Shown here in pieces: positions 36,714 to 49,315 of a stretch of DNA of 64,000 bases. Every line of letters starts with the position of its first letter. The first letter of the stretch is position 1. The stretch is from Archegozetes longisetosus (taxonomy: Eukaryota > Arthropoda > Arachnida > Sarcoptiformes > Trhypochthoniidae). The translations under genes were made by a program, and so were the position numbers. Location of the stretch: the NCBI GenBank assembly GCA_018873245.2, contig JAEMBT020000009.1, forward strand, positions 14,869,794 to 14,933,793. The letters run 5' to 3'. A model generated the notes under the pieces. It did not search any database. It worked only from the letters and a program-made list of their open reading frames with translations, and was not told the DNA's origin.

Positions 36714-36793
36714 TTAGGTGGGCCCATAACTAGTCGGAATAAATTCAATTAACGATAACGATTAAAATTCCGGGACTTTATGGGCCCACCTAA
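36714..36793. mobile_element. 80-bp micro-MITE, TA target duplication
   Basis: The ends TTAGGTGGGCCCATAA and TTATGGGCCCACCTAA are perfect inverted repeats. TA flanks both sides. Only about 48 bp lie between them. Confidence 0.85.
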
Positions 36794-39124
36794 TAGATGA
36801 GAAAAATCTAGTCTTCTATAAGATAAGTACAATAAACTATTCTCGTTAACATCTGATGATATATACAAGTCAAACCTATCAAATAGCATTTGAACTAAAG
36901 AAATTTTTCACTAATAAGTGAATACTATTTGTCTAAAATTGACTTCAAGACTATTCTATCAAACAGATAATATAGAAAATTTAATCGCCCCATACAAATA
37001 AAACTCGACTTTTTAGTAACACATTTTCTTAACTTGAAGCTTTTACTTTCATACAAGATGATAATTGGCATAGATTTATATTCATTTTATTAAGCTTATT
37101 ATTTTAATTATTTATGCTGCGTTTATCTTGCGATCAATTTAATAATCAAAAGTCTATTAATATCTATTGAGGTCTGTATTTACTCATCTCTGAAGTCCAG
37201 CCTATAATTGATTGAGTTTTCTATCCTTTTATTTTGCAGCTAATCTGCTTTTGTAGACTTTAAAAAATTTTATTTTGAGATGAACTTTTCCAAATCAAAG
37301 TACAAATTAAGTTCAATATAGAAAGTATTTTTAATGTATAGTACAGGAGCGGGTTTTGTATTTTAGGACGACTACTTTTAACCTTCGTATTTAACAAGTA
37401 GTCAACGTAATAGGTAGTGAATTTGTTTACAACACAAAATTTGAATATTTGCTCATGTAATGAAAAAATATCACAGGGATAATCAACGCATTGCGCAATG
37501 GTCGCAATAAGATACAAAAATCTCTTTTGAGTTGTTCTAGAAGAGCAAAAGCATGTGCTTGAATCAAAGACAAATAAAATTATAACTTTTGGAATTAATA
37601 AACAGTAAGAAGGTCATTACTACTGTAGTCTTGTATCTACGACTGTCAGGTGATCTTCAACTGATATCGGGATTAATACGCCAGTTATATTCACAAAATA
37701 CACAGTTTTAATATTAATATAATGCTGCTAAATAAATCAATAAATCTTACCCCCTATGTAATTAAGTAGCTAATGAGTTAATAATTTATATTAGGTATTA
37801 CTAACTTTTAAGTTATAATAAAATAAAATTAAAGTAAAGTAAATGAAAACACTTTCAATGTAGAATTTCGAACTATGCTCAGATCTGATTTCGACGAAGT
37901 TTTCTCAAATCAAAGAGGAAGATTTGGATGTGTGTTTAAACATCATACGAAATATCTTGTCTTATAAATATGTATTTCCAAGAAATTTCTTGCATAATGA
38001 TCTTGGTTTGAAACGGAAGCAGCAGTTTCGAGTCTGACCCTAGCCAGAAGGCCTGAGAAAACTTCAGTTCCCGAAGACATGACAGTCGTATTTGTATTTC
38101 CAATTTTTTAATTTATCAAACTTTTTATTAACAAAAAATATAAAGGTCTCCCTTTTGATATATTTTGTTTAGTTTTAAAACATCCCAGAGGTGGTTACAC
38201 CGAGAATAGTTCCTGCAGCATATCAACACCTAGTGCTCCGCGCAAATCAAGTTCGAGTCAAATTGAAGCAGATTTGAATTAGACCCGAAAAAATCGAGTC
38301 GATTCTGCTCAAACCGCGATTTGATTTGAGTCCGTCTTGAGCTTGCCCGAAGACTCGAACTCATTGCAATTAGTGAATAAAGTTAATCTTTAAGTTATCT
38401 TTTTAAAGGAGGAGTTCAACTTTGGGTCCTTATCGATTTCTACAAAGCTTACATTATTCGATAGGCCTTCCAAAGTAGAGTAAGTTTTATAATAGGTACT
38501 TTGTTGCAAACATAACAATTTGCGAGGTGTTGTCTTCTAATTTCTAATAGGAGGGATTTTCAATTACATCAGATTTAGATGTGTTATTAATTTAATCATT
38601 AGACAATCATTTAATTTCATTAGCGCTTTCACTTCAGGCGATAATTAACTCTGGAACTCAATCAAAGGCTGATAGGGAAGCTCTGTCGAATGTCTACACT
38701 GTCTGATGGATCAGAGAGAACAAATCATCAAGCTTCTGAGTAGGAAATGATATCAAAGATATGACGCCGGGCCCAGCCTCGCGTCCATGCTGTAAGGCAA
38801 GTGAAGGACGACCCTCCAGATTTTCATGGTTAGACACACGACATAGTTAGAATTTACTTGATAAGGTTGCGATAATATTATCAATTGCTTGTTTCTTCCT
38901 GAGAAATCGAATGCGTCAGAAATTATCCAGATTAGACATGATTGAAAACTTGGAAGCCAGTATCTCGCAAACAGTTGAGTTTGTAACAAAGTACTTAGTA
39001 TAAAAGCTACTCTACTAGGGGAGGCCTATCAAATGATATAGGTTTAGTCGAGATCAGTAGGAGCCCACGCTCCCACAGGAAATGAACATTCTCCTTCGTA
39101 GAGTGAGCCTACTATTATACTAAA
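36794..39124. other. No gene recognised
   Basis: Includes a less AT-rich segment at about 38,640-39,120 with an inverted pair (CTTAGTATAAAAGCTACTCT near 38,995 and GAGCCTACTATTATACTAAA near 39,105), probably another decayed element. Confidence 0.45.
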
Positions 39125-39410
39125 AGCGTTTCCTAGCTAGTTCTCGAATTTGGTGTGAGATTATAGATTACAAAAATTTTCAGAACAATCCCGTAGGTTT
39201 CTAGTATGCTTTAGAATATTCTAAAATATTGCATAAGATTCTAGAATTTTCTACAGGTTTATAGAACATCCAAAGAAATCCTAAGATATTATGTAGAACA
39301 CTAAAATGTCCTAGAATGCTCCATACATTTCAACAACATTCTAGACCTTTTATAGAATTTTCTATAAGTTTCTAGATAGTTTTCGAAAATTTCAGAAATT
39401 TTTTTCTGAC
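39125..39410. promoter_or_regulatory. Degenerate heat-shock-element-like cluster
   Basis: Many TTCTAGAA-type words. A three-module TTC-GAA-TTC run with exact 5-bp spacing starts at 39,239, and a two-module GAA-TTC starts at about 39,351. It resembles the array at 49,131. No gene is visible next to it. Confidence 0.45.
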
Positions 39411-39800
39411 ATAATTTAAGTCTGATTCTTTCAAATCTAATTGAGTCGAGAACTCTACTCGACTATTTCCCAGTCTAACATTTTTAGCTATTTGGACTCG
39501 AAATTTTGACTTGATTTATTAAATCAGTTCGGCTCGTTCGAAGAACTATCATCGCCAAAATTTGTATACAGGTAGTACTCGATACGTAGATTAAAAAATG
39601 TGGTAGACATCAGTCACAAATCAAAGAGCAGTTACAGGCTTTCAAAAAGTACAAGTAATTAAGCGTAAATAACTACTAGATAAGGGCTAGTTTTGGCTCT
39701 CCGGGTCAGTAGTTAAATTAGTTAATGCATTAGCTTTGGGCAATAGATAGAAAGGTCAGGTTATATTTTGGTGCGTTTTGTTGTGTTGTATTGTGTTAGG

Positions 39801-40263
39801 TTGACCCTTCGTCACAACTTTGGGGTAAAATTTTTCCAGGTTTGACTTAGAAAATCTCGATAAAATCAACAAAATGTTTTGATTCATGGAGAATTTAGGT
39901 ATTCCTCAGTCATGTAACTGACTTTAACGACAAAAATCCCGATAAATTTGGACATTTAACTTTATTTAAATTTTTTCTAGGAACACGTCTTTTTGAGGAC
40001 AGAAATTTCCCCTAACACCGAAGTGCTTTGTATTTGCTATATGTTAGCAGTGTTGTGATGCTAGCAATTTACACCGCTGATGGCGCTGTAGCAGATAACT
40101 ACAAATTAATTAATTAGTTGATTCAAACTTCAAAAATAAGGACTAAATTTGATTTATAAAGCATAAAGACTAGAACAGTTATAAAACGTAAAAAACATGA
40201 GGTAAAATTTTACCCAACAGTTAATTTTACGTTTTCGGAAATTAAGCTATGACTAAGAGTTAA
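39801..40263. mobile_element. TTAA MITE, copy D
   Basis: Starts TTGACCCTTCGTCACAACTT and ends GACTAAGAGTTAA, so one target TTAA is mutated to TTGA. The interior matches copy A closely (ACGTCTTTTTGAGGACAGAA, GATGGCGCTGTAGCAGATAA). Confidence 0.78.
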
Positions 40264-40329
40264 GCTAAGTTAAGTTAGTTGAAGACAGTTCACGTGAGTT
40301 TTATATACGTCATGGTACAGAACCTCTCG

Positions 40330-40460
40330 CAAGAGTGTGAGAATGAACTCAGTATTCAGTTCTGATAAGACTTCAATTTTTGCTAATCTATAAATATCAT
40401 ATCTTGAATATTTGAACACCAATTAGAAAACCAAATAATTTATAAGTCTTGCACACAATC
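40330..40460. repeat. Fragment of a dispersed repeat shared with 55.9-56.4 kb
   Basis: CAGTTCTGATAAGACTTCA and neighbouring words recur in the inverted repeat at 55,880-56,405. A single copy without a visible partner arm. Confidence 0.45.
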
Positions 40461-40611
40461 ACTAAAAGAAAGATATTTTCTATTTAATCGAAAGCATTGT
40501 TTTAATAGTACAATGAACGTAATACTTTAATAGCATTACAAGCTATTAACAAATTTTGTATAAAACAAATTTAATTGTTAAATATTTAACTGAATATCAT
40601 TTAAGGGGGTA

Positions 40612-41215
40612 AATCCAGGCTAATGAGTCTAAAGAGGTTTCCGACTCTCCACCTCCAAGTGTAATACATCATTGGATTCAGTTCATCGAGCTGAACATTT
40701 TGATACCATACTTAACTAATTTCTGCAAGAACCTGACCACTTCTAGCCACAGAGACCTAACCCCCTCGAAAACGGATAAACCTGGCTTTACCAAGTTGTA
40801 ACCCAAGGCAAACCTGATTTAAACTAAGGTATAATAGGTTAGGTCGCTTCGCGACCTAACTTATTCTCCCTTAGTTTATATCAGGCTTGTTTAGGTTACG
40901 ACTCGAGAATCCAGGTTTATCCATTACGAGGTACTAAACCAAACAACAGTGAATATCTCGAGAACTACTTATGATAATTGATCAAGTGAGGTATCAAAAT
41001 GCTCAGTTCGATGTCCTGAGTCCAATTATATACCACTTGGCCGAGTCAGCCACTCCCGTCGGAAATCGTCCAGAAGTGGTCAGGTTCGGGTTAGATGCAG
41101 TCAAGTGTGGTATCAAAATGTTCAGCTTGACGAACTGAACCCAATGATATATCACACTTGGGGGTGTCGGGTTAGAAATCCCTTTAGACCCATTAGCCTG
41201 GATTCACCCATTGTA
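40612..41215. repeat. Foldback repeat family P, copy 4
   Basis: A palindromic element with a compact hairpin centre (AGGTCGCTTCGCGACCT near 40,850) and arms to about 40,612 and 41,215. The right arm has two tandem units with TATCAAAATGCTCAG and TATCAAAATGTTCAG. The ends read CCAGGCTAATGAGTCT and AGACCCATTAGCCTGG. The reading frame at 41,105-41,299 is a by-product. Confidence 0.8.
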
Positions 41216-42432
41216 GGAATTTTTGTACAAGTCCTGGGCAAAGGATTAACCTTTGGCCAATTAGAAACTGGTGCTATAGGTATTGTACATAACCAGTAGA
41301 AGCTTACCGGACTAGACAAGACCTCATTGTCTTAACCCTATGTACGACTTTTTGGGGTTTAAAGATTAGGAATCAGTGCAAGAATCGAAATATTTTAAGT
41401 TAAATAAAGTTCTTTAGTTCTTTATAAGTGTTTTTATAATTTATTTTGTTGAATTTAGTTTAGTTAGTTTGTTAATTTTGACATCATTCCAATCTAGTAT
41501 TAAACTGATTTTATTTAAATAAGTATACAGTTAATATTTCACAATTGCTAATAATTAATCAAAAATTAAACTTCAATAACTTAAGAATTCATATACACAT
41601 TAATATTAATAGCAAGGAACTAAGTAATTACTTTACTAACTTACTAATTTGCAAAAGCTAATTTATTTTACTTTGTTTCCTTATAAAATTAGAAATTTAT
41701 TCTATGGAAAACAAACTTTTGAACAATGTAAACATACTGAAAGACTTATTTCACCCTATAGAAATAAGGTAAATCTGACGAAAATATATAATTAAATCTA
41801 AAATAGGTAAAGAGTGAGATCTAATAAAGTTATATCCTCCAGTTATAACTTTTGCTTACGAGCTAACTTCACAACCTGTTAACCAAGAATTCAATCCATG
41901 CAACTTTTAAATGTTAGTTAAGATCAAAACAAATCAAATTTACAATTATTAGGTGCCAAGTACTTAATTCAGTACACAATTAATCTGTCTAAAGATTTTT
42001 TATATTATATTTAACATAAGGGCTGTTATATGAACGCAAAGCATTTGTCATAGAGCTCGCTTTAAAGAATTTATAGTATGTAAATAACTTGAGAAGTCAT
42101 GTTAAAACAGATTTTACACTGAATTAAGCACTTGGCATTTAGTAATTTTATACTTGATTTGTCTCGACCTAGACTAATACTTAAAAGTTAAACGGAATTA
42201 ATTCTTAATTAACAAGTTGTGATGGTAGCTCGTTAGATATTTGAAGTTTTTGTGAGTGATTGAGCAGAGAGAAGGGGTTTATATTTTTTATACTCTATTG
42301 TATTGATCCTTATATCAATCACATTTTTAAAAAAATCATGCAATTGTATATATAATTTATATCGAATACAAAGGTAGGCTTAGATGCTCCCAGTCCCGCT
42401 TCTGTTTTTATTTGAGGTGGATGTCTATTATA
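41216..42432. other. No gene seen
   Basis: AT-rich; nothing recognised. Confidence 0.5.
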
Positions 42433-42600
42433 TATGTTACAGTCAAAGAGTATAATCAGTCATTCTATAGAATAACTAGTCATTTTATAAAATGACCAAA
42501 ATGTTCAGTCAAAGTATTAAATAATACTTTTCAAATAAGTTTTCACACTTTGACTAGTCATTATATATACTCGTATATATACTCACAGTTATAATGTAAA
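42433..42600. repeat. Small palindrome-rich repeat
   Basis: GTCAAAGAGTATAA, AGTCATTCTATAGAAT, AGTCATTTTATAAAATGA and CTTTGACTAGTCATTATA alternate, suggesting a short foldback element. No coding. Confidence 0.45.
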
Positions 42601-42715
42601 GCGTTTTCAATAGTTACAAAAAAGTTTTATTAAGTAGAAAATAATTTTAACTTTTATTTGTATTATGTAAATCTCTAAATTATTTTATATAGAGATGCAA
42701 GTGACAGATAGAATT

Positions 42716-42800
42716 TCGGCTGTGTAGGCTAGAGAATTGCTTCGACGACTGATTGCTAACCAGCGGCCTGCTCGTCGTATTCGACCGGTTGAATGATCTT
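42716..42800 (+). other. tRNA-Ser-like relic
   Basis: A GTAGGCTAGAGAATTGC segment resembles a D-arm/A box. A 7-base loop TTGCTAA (anticodon GCT) is closed by an imperfect CTG/CAG stem. GTATTCGACCGG resembles the T-arm/B box. A TTTT run follows at about 42,800. The stems are imperfect, so a pseudogene or SINE head is more likely than a working tRNA. Confidence 0.35.
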
Positions 42801-43129
42801 TTCTGATCCTTTGACACACCGGAAAACTTTAGTACTTTTGATCTTTTAATAGAAAATTAGTTTTTTAGAAGAGTTAAAAATTTTTTCATAATAAAGTTAG
42901 GAGTCAAATCGCAGTTATTTTATTTTTGTGTTAATCAGTGATAGTATATTATTAATGTTTTAAAAATGTTATCCCAATATCTATGTAGTCTGTTTTTGGA
43001 GATGTGCCTTTAACCATGCATTAAAAATGCTTTCTTCATTGAATTCAATATGGAAAGTATTTTTAATTCATTGAAAAGGCCTTTTCGCTTAGGTATTTCT
43101 TCAAAACAGGCTTCATGTGTAAAATAACA

Positions 43130-43800
43130 GTTGGCTTTTACTTCCCCGAGAAGCTGAGCTGGCCATTGTTTACCTAAATATTAGGGCGTTCCGTTCAAGA
43201 TGATGCAGATATACAGTGGCGTACCCCAGAAACAGCAAAATAGATCTGATCGCCATTCCGGACTTGTATTCACCAATTCTCGTCCTATAAAACAAATAAG
43301 CTTTCTCGGATCAATTGTGGAAAGAAAGGAGTTAGTCAATTCTGTTTTTAATGAGACTTCGTTGCTCATAATCATTAACATAGTTGACCAAGTCTGTCCA
43401 TAATTGATCCGAAAAAGTTAATTTGACTCGTTTCACAAATCAAGAATCAGCAAATACAAATCTAAAGTGGCGACTAACTTCACCATGTAGCATCCAAGAC
43501 ACACCGCCACAAGCCTGCTTCACTTTGAATGGAACACCCTAATATTTATCTTCAGTATAGCGTAAATAACAAAAGAGTCTCAAGGTACACCCACTTTTGG
43601 CAACTTCTAAACTCCGCCCAAAATAAAAATTTCGTCCCACCCACCAAAATTTCTCAGTGTATTGCTTAAGAATATGTAAAAAATTTTCGAAATTCATCCT
43701 GTGACCGAGTTTTGAATTTTTAAATTTTCAATATTTTGCATGGTAAACCGCATATTTTTTCATTGAGATGGTTTATTAAATTATATACAATATTAATTAA
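43130..43800. repeat. Dispersed repeat family E, copy 2 (interrupted)
   Basis: Same family as 30,105-30,420 (CCCGAGAAGCTGA, GTCTCAAGGTACACCCACTT). Interrupted by a TA-flanked MITE at 43,181-43,542. Confidence 0.6.
43181..43542. mobile_element. Tc1/mariner-type MITE, TA target duplication
   Basis: The ends TTAGGGCGTTCCGTTCAA and TTGAATGGAACACCCTAA are inverted, with TA on each side. The 362-bp body has no recognisable transposase. Short overlapping frames on both strands are not convincing genes. Confidence 0.8.
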
Positions 43801-46800
43801 TTAAACAATAAATGCTAATTTTCAAAGAGATTATTAAGAGCCTCTTAAAATATTTGATTATTTATTTTAAGTTGAACGACTAAGTATAAATATCCGTAAA
43901 AGCAACAAGTAGTAGAGTTTATTGAAGCCGTAAATCGTTGAAACTACACCCAAACGTTATTAATAAAAAATACTTATTCATATATATAAAATTTTTAACT
44001 GGGGTACAATTTGGGTGCACAGACTAAGTCTAAGTCATTAGGCTAATCTATACAACTGAAGTACCATTAGATACAGCTCAGGGAGCAAGGAAGATTTAAA
44101 TCTTATTAATCTTTCTGTAATCTCTATATCAAAATCTAACTAGGTCAAATAACCCGACATTTTGGCCAGCTTTCAAAAATGAAAAAGTGAGATGGCAACG
44201 TTGTTAGGCATCTCATAAGCTCTTCAAATCTGCTATCAGATCTGTCTTATCATTTTGGTTCAAAAGTTATAACATATGTAATTTCACATGATGTAGCGCT
44301 TAATATGAAATTAAGTTAGGGCTAGCCAACTCTAATCTAACCTAACCTAATGTAACTTACTTAACTACGCTCAATTCAATGCGTCCTGTTGAGCCCTGTG
44401 TAGGCCTTCTAACGTCGCCTCGAAAGCCTATGTCAACCTTTAAAGTAAACTTTCATAGATCTTAACTTTCGAGTCCGTAAAGATAAAATTGATCTGAAAA
44501 TAGTTTTGGAGAGCTCATAATAAGCCTAACCTAACCTTGCTGTCTCAATTTTTATATCTTTGAAAGTTAACCAAAAAATGTTAGGCTATTTAAGCGGGAT
44601 TAACTATTGATCTAAAGGTCATAGTCTATGACTCATAGAGACACCATAATAGTATCTATATTCCATGCTCATCATACTGAATCCAACAAGACTTTGATCA
44701 CATAGTTAGATCTAGTAGTTTATCCTGTGCACCTAAAGTGCACTTTATTCCAATAAAAATTATGTTAATTGCTATGTCGTAATTATTAATTTTATTTGTA
44801 TTATATTCAGGAATAAACTATATTTTCTCTATATGTTTGAAAATGTTGATGACTTGTATTATAGATGGTATTTATTTGCTGTCACCTATATGTTACGTCA
44901 GTAGTATTTTTTTCGCGAAAACGTATCTATGACGGGAGTCAATATAAAGCATTTCTATATAGGAAAGATCTATTGAATTCCTCTGATTAAAAATAGTTTA
45001 TGCATATAAGCCTTTCTATTTGAATCATCTCTATCTTGAATATAAACTTAGGTCCCGATTCATATCTATTCCTTCCCATTATATAAAAACCTCTCTAAAG
45101 TTCAGACATATATACGCATAAAAAAGTATTTTTAATGCATAGTAAAAGGCCTATTCGTTAATGCATTTCTTCAAAAAGTAGGTTCAAATGGTTTCTTTGT
45201 GAAAATGTTATATTTTAAATAATTTATAAGTTCATCAATGTTTTATGCATTTGAATAGTTTTAACATTAAAAAATTCTTTTAAAAAATATGAATACAGTC
45301 AAGCATATTAAGTTGAGCACTCTACACTATCATTGTACCTAACTGGAGAAAATATTCATAGATTTTCGCATTTGAAAATATTGTAATCATAAACCCAATA
45401 GTCGATTTATTTGCCCAGAAATTTAAAAATAATAGAAAGTTTTTTGTATGCATACGAGAAATCAATAAACCAATCAATCTGACTAAACAATTATTGATAA
45501 TTGTGCTCTGCTAAATATCAAATTATTTTATTCTAACAAATTCAATCCAGAACTAATGTTTGTTCTATATGTTTTCAATAATAATTATTTTGTTTGCTAT
45601 AACTTAGTAAGCTGTTGACTCTCGAGTTTATTCGACTCGGCTTTATATAAATTAAAGCGCACACTAAATGGACAGTAAACATAAGAAATTTGCTTATCAT
45701 AAGTTAAACACTGAAAATTTAATTAAAGAAAGAACTAAGTGATTATAAATTGCCATTTTATACATCAATTTTATCTTTATTTTGTATTTCTAGCAAAAAT
45801 ATGATGGAATTAATGAAATTTGCTCTAAAAATGTAATTTTTTGTAAGAAACTAATTGCAATCAAATTGAAATTAGAAGAAATACTTGTTTGTCATACCAT
45901 AACCGGATTCAAACAGGTATTTAGAGATAATTGCATTTTATTGAGTCCATGCGATAAAAGTTTCAATAGATGTGGGAAATTGAAATATGTCTCAATTGGT
46001 TACGATATCAATAAGAACTTCAAGTGTTTTATGATATTGAATATACTTTAGATAAAAGCAAAAGTGAAGGTTAGCTCAAAGTTTAATTTTATATTTTAAC
46101 TGTTGACCTAATTATATATTGGTAACGATTTTTTTCTAAGAACTTTCTCCATAGGGGTTAATCAAATATTACGAAATGAGTCAAGAGTTCTATGAAACTT
46201 TAGTAATATTAATATGCTATTCAAAATTTGAATTTGCTTTTAGCTTTGATATAACATTTTAATATATAAGATTATCTAATTTATCTAAATTTCAATAAGA
46301 AATAAAAATAACTTGCATGAGAGTCTTAATGTTTAAAGCAGGCATGGAAAAGAACTCTTTTACCAGTAAACAGATAGCGATATACTGGAGGCATCGAATA
46401 TCTTTGCTAAATCAATAATTAATAGACTTTTTAACTCTCGAGCTTTTTCATGAGTAAAACTGGAATTTCGATCCCAAATATAAATGCACGTACTATATCT
46501 GTTGAATTAGAACGGTTTTATAACTCTCTCAACTAGATTAATCTCTCAAGTAATAACTTCTTTTTACGACATTTCATTAAAAACTTTTAAAGAAAAATTG
46601 CATGAATATGAATGAGATATGTTCATAGAATTCAAAGACAAAAAAAGATTGAACAATACATTGCGACAATATATTAGAAGACTAAATGCATTGCTCTTAA
46701 CAATCAAAATTAATTATTGCACAAACAAAACAATCATTTACCAGTTTTGAAATGAGACTTTCAAACGGAATTTCTTATTAATTCAGCTCTAAATCTTTAG

Positions 46801-48998
46801 ATAGAGAATGAAAACTTTCTCATATTACCATTTTGCGCCGCATATAAGTATTAATACATGTCCTTATAATTTGGAATCTCAAGACTCATGTACTTAATTC
46901 CTGAGTATGAGTACATGGTCAAATGCCATCTTTTAAAGTTGGGTTCTTCAAATTTCTTGAATTAAGGAAATGTCTTTAATATGCGAGATTTCATAATAGT
47001 ACAGACTGATCATGAATTTTTTAGACTAACATTTCAAACTATAAAAAGCATATCGTTTGTGTTAGAAGCCTTTCAAAATGATTTACTTTTACTTTGTTCA
47101 TGTTTAAATAAGTAAAACGCTAATACTTTGTAATCGTTCAATCCTTTTGTGAAAATTCACATTTTAAGACATGGCTCTATGAAATGAAGTCTCAATCCCC
47201 GTGTACTTATAATTCGAAACATAAGTACTTGTCGGAATATAAGATATTTTAAAAATTTCTAGCGATTCGCATTATAAGTACATGTACTTATATTCGGCAT
47301 CGAACGGGTACTAGCTCTGCAATAATTCATTGAATCAATGTCAAAAGTATTTATGGTTTACATGTAAAAAAATTGAAAGTCCGATACAATACGATAGCCA
47401 GTATCATAAAAATGCATTTCGTGACACCAAAACACTACATCCAGGCCAAACTCGTTTAGACGGGTTAGGACTCAAATATTTTCAAGATATTAATGAATGA
47501 TGGAAAATGCAGCTGAAGTTGCGAAAATCTTGGCGTCAATTGTGAATATGGAACTGTAAGATGTCAAAAGCTAATGAGTTTTAGTGTCAATGCAACGATA
47601 GATATAGTGGTGAAATGTGGTGATTTGCTGCAGGCAATCTTTTATAAATGCTGTTTAAATATTAGCAAGTAAATTGAAAATTTCATGCATAATTATTGAT
47701 GTAAGCAACCTGGCAGATATTTTCTTTAATATTTTTCCAAAAATTTTGAGTAATTTAAGTATTTTAAGTAATGAATTCCTACTAAAAGATTAGTCTTCCA
47801 AATATCCATCGCTTTAAATAAATAATATCATTGATAGAAAGAAGTAGTGAATCGAGTAGTGCTGTCTAGTGGCACGAATCAGTTATCAATAGATAAGAAT
47901 TATAAGAGGAAAGTTTGTTAACTATGATATGAGTAAAAAATTCATTAACTATATTATCTCAAAGTTTGTTCAATTGATATCTAGTTAAAATACTTCAAAC
48001 CTTATTAGTAGAAATTTCAAACGGAATCACCTTACGTCAAATCTACTAAATACTTAATTTTCAACTTTCTCCGTGAGATATTTATGCAGTAATACAACGA
48101 TATTATAGGATGAAAAGTATAAGAAATACGAATAGAAATTTTTCAGTATGAAAGGGTTGAATAAGTTTTTATCAATGTTCAACTTTAACTTTACACTATT
48201 TAGCATACCTCATAATTAGACTGACTTTTTTCAACATAAATAGGAATTTAATCAAAAAATAGTGATAAAAATGGACAAAAACTGAACACTAATTTTTTCC
48301 AACCACTTCATTTAGAATAATCATTGGTTGCATCTACGAATGTTTTAATTATATATTTGATTAGATTTAACCGATTTTAAGAGCTTTTCATCATTTTTCA
48401 CACAAGACTTGAATTCAATACAAACCATATTAAAGTTGCTTTTAATACAAATTTCGACTTTAATTAAATCAATACTGTTGCCGCACTTACCAATTCGGAT
48501 CGCCTTAAGTGCGAATTTAAAGAAACAGTAAAAAATACACAAACTTATTATAAGAACTAATCAAAGCACTAGATGCTTTACGACTAAAGTTTATTTTAAG
48601 ATATTAAATACAAACACAGATTTTAGAGTAAGTATACTGAAAATAAGACGTCTGATAAGAACATTAAATTAATCATTTATCAGCTTCGAGTATGGCTTGT
48701 GAGTGACCTTAAATACTCAAAAGTCTAGGGCCGTGACCAAACGTTTTGACTCGTGTTTTGAGCTTCAATTCAACTAGTGGTCAGACTCAATCGATTGACC
48801 TGAAAAATATTTAAGCTAATTCCGATGAATTGACACTTACTGTCAACTTATCCTAAAATAGCTTTACTCTTGAGCTCAAGAAATAAAGTTTTATTACTTG
48901 AGTTTGCAGAATAGTTCGCTTCTCTAAAAACCTGAGGTCGCGCCCTATTTTGCCTTTTAGTAAGAGACATATGTGAATGAAAGAAAATATTTTGCATT
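43801..48998. other. Mostly unannotatable AT-rich DNA
   Basis: No gene can be supported. Two Cys-containing frames are noted at low confidence: 45,866-46,051 (+), with LSPCDKSFNRCGKLKYV, and 48,542-48,345 (-), with CGNSIDLIKVEICIKS. Their Cys spacing loosely recalls the EGF-like exons at the left end, but no consistent splice frame was found. AACCTAACC scraps occur around 44,335 and 44,525. Confidence 0.4.
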
Positions 48999-49130
48999 CA
49001 CGAAGGTATCGAAATGTAAATCTCAGAATTTGATAAAAACAGCGTCATAAGCTAATTTCGAGACGCTGATTTCAAACGTCGAATTTATTTTTGCAGAAAG
49101 TTACACTTTGACTCTCAGAACTTATGTATT

Positions 49131-49315
49131 ATTCCAGAATTTTCTATAACTTTCTGGTATATTCTAGAAACTCTTGGAATATTTCAGCATTTTCCAGAAC
49201 GTTTTATAAACATGTAATAATCTGGAACTTTCTAGAACATTCTAGAAACCTATGGATCGTTCCAGAAATTTCTAGAGTATTCTACAATCTCCCACCAGGA
49301 CTTTCTGGAAAACAT
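49131..49315 (+). promoter_or_regulatory. Heat-shock-element array upstream of the transposase gene
   Basis: Alternating GAA and TTC modules with exact 5-bp spacing. There are five in a row at 49,225-49,247 (GAA, TTC, GAA, TTC, GAA), three at 49,132-49,144, and three at 49,260-49,272. Further TTCTAGAA and TTCTGGAA words occur. Three or more alternating nGAAn modules is the established binding form for heat shock factor trimers. It ends ~120 bp before the ATG at 49,433, in promoter position. Activity is inferred. Confidence 0.65.

Noticed and set aside
41105-41299. 64-codon frame on the plus strand
   Set aside because: It overlaps the right arm of foldback copy 4 and has no coding signature.
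43181-43403. Overlapping frames on both strands
   Set aside because: Both lie inside a TA-flanked MITE and neither shows transposase motifs.
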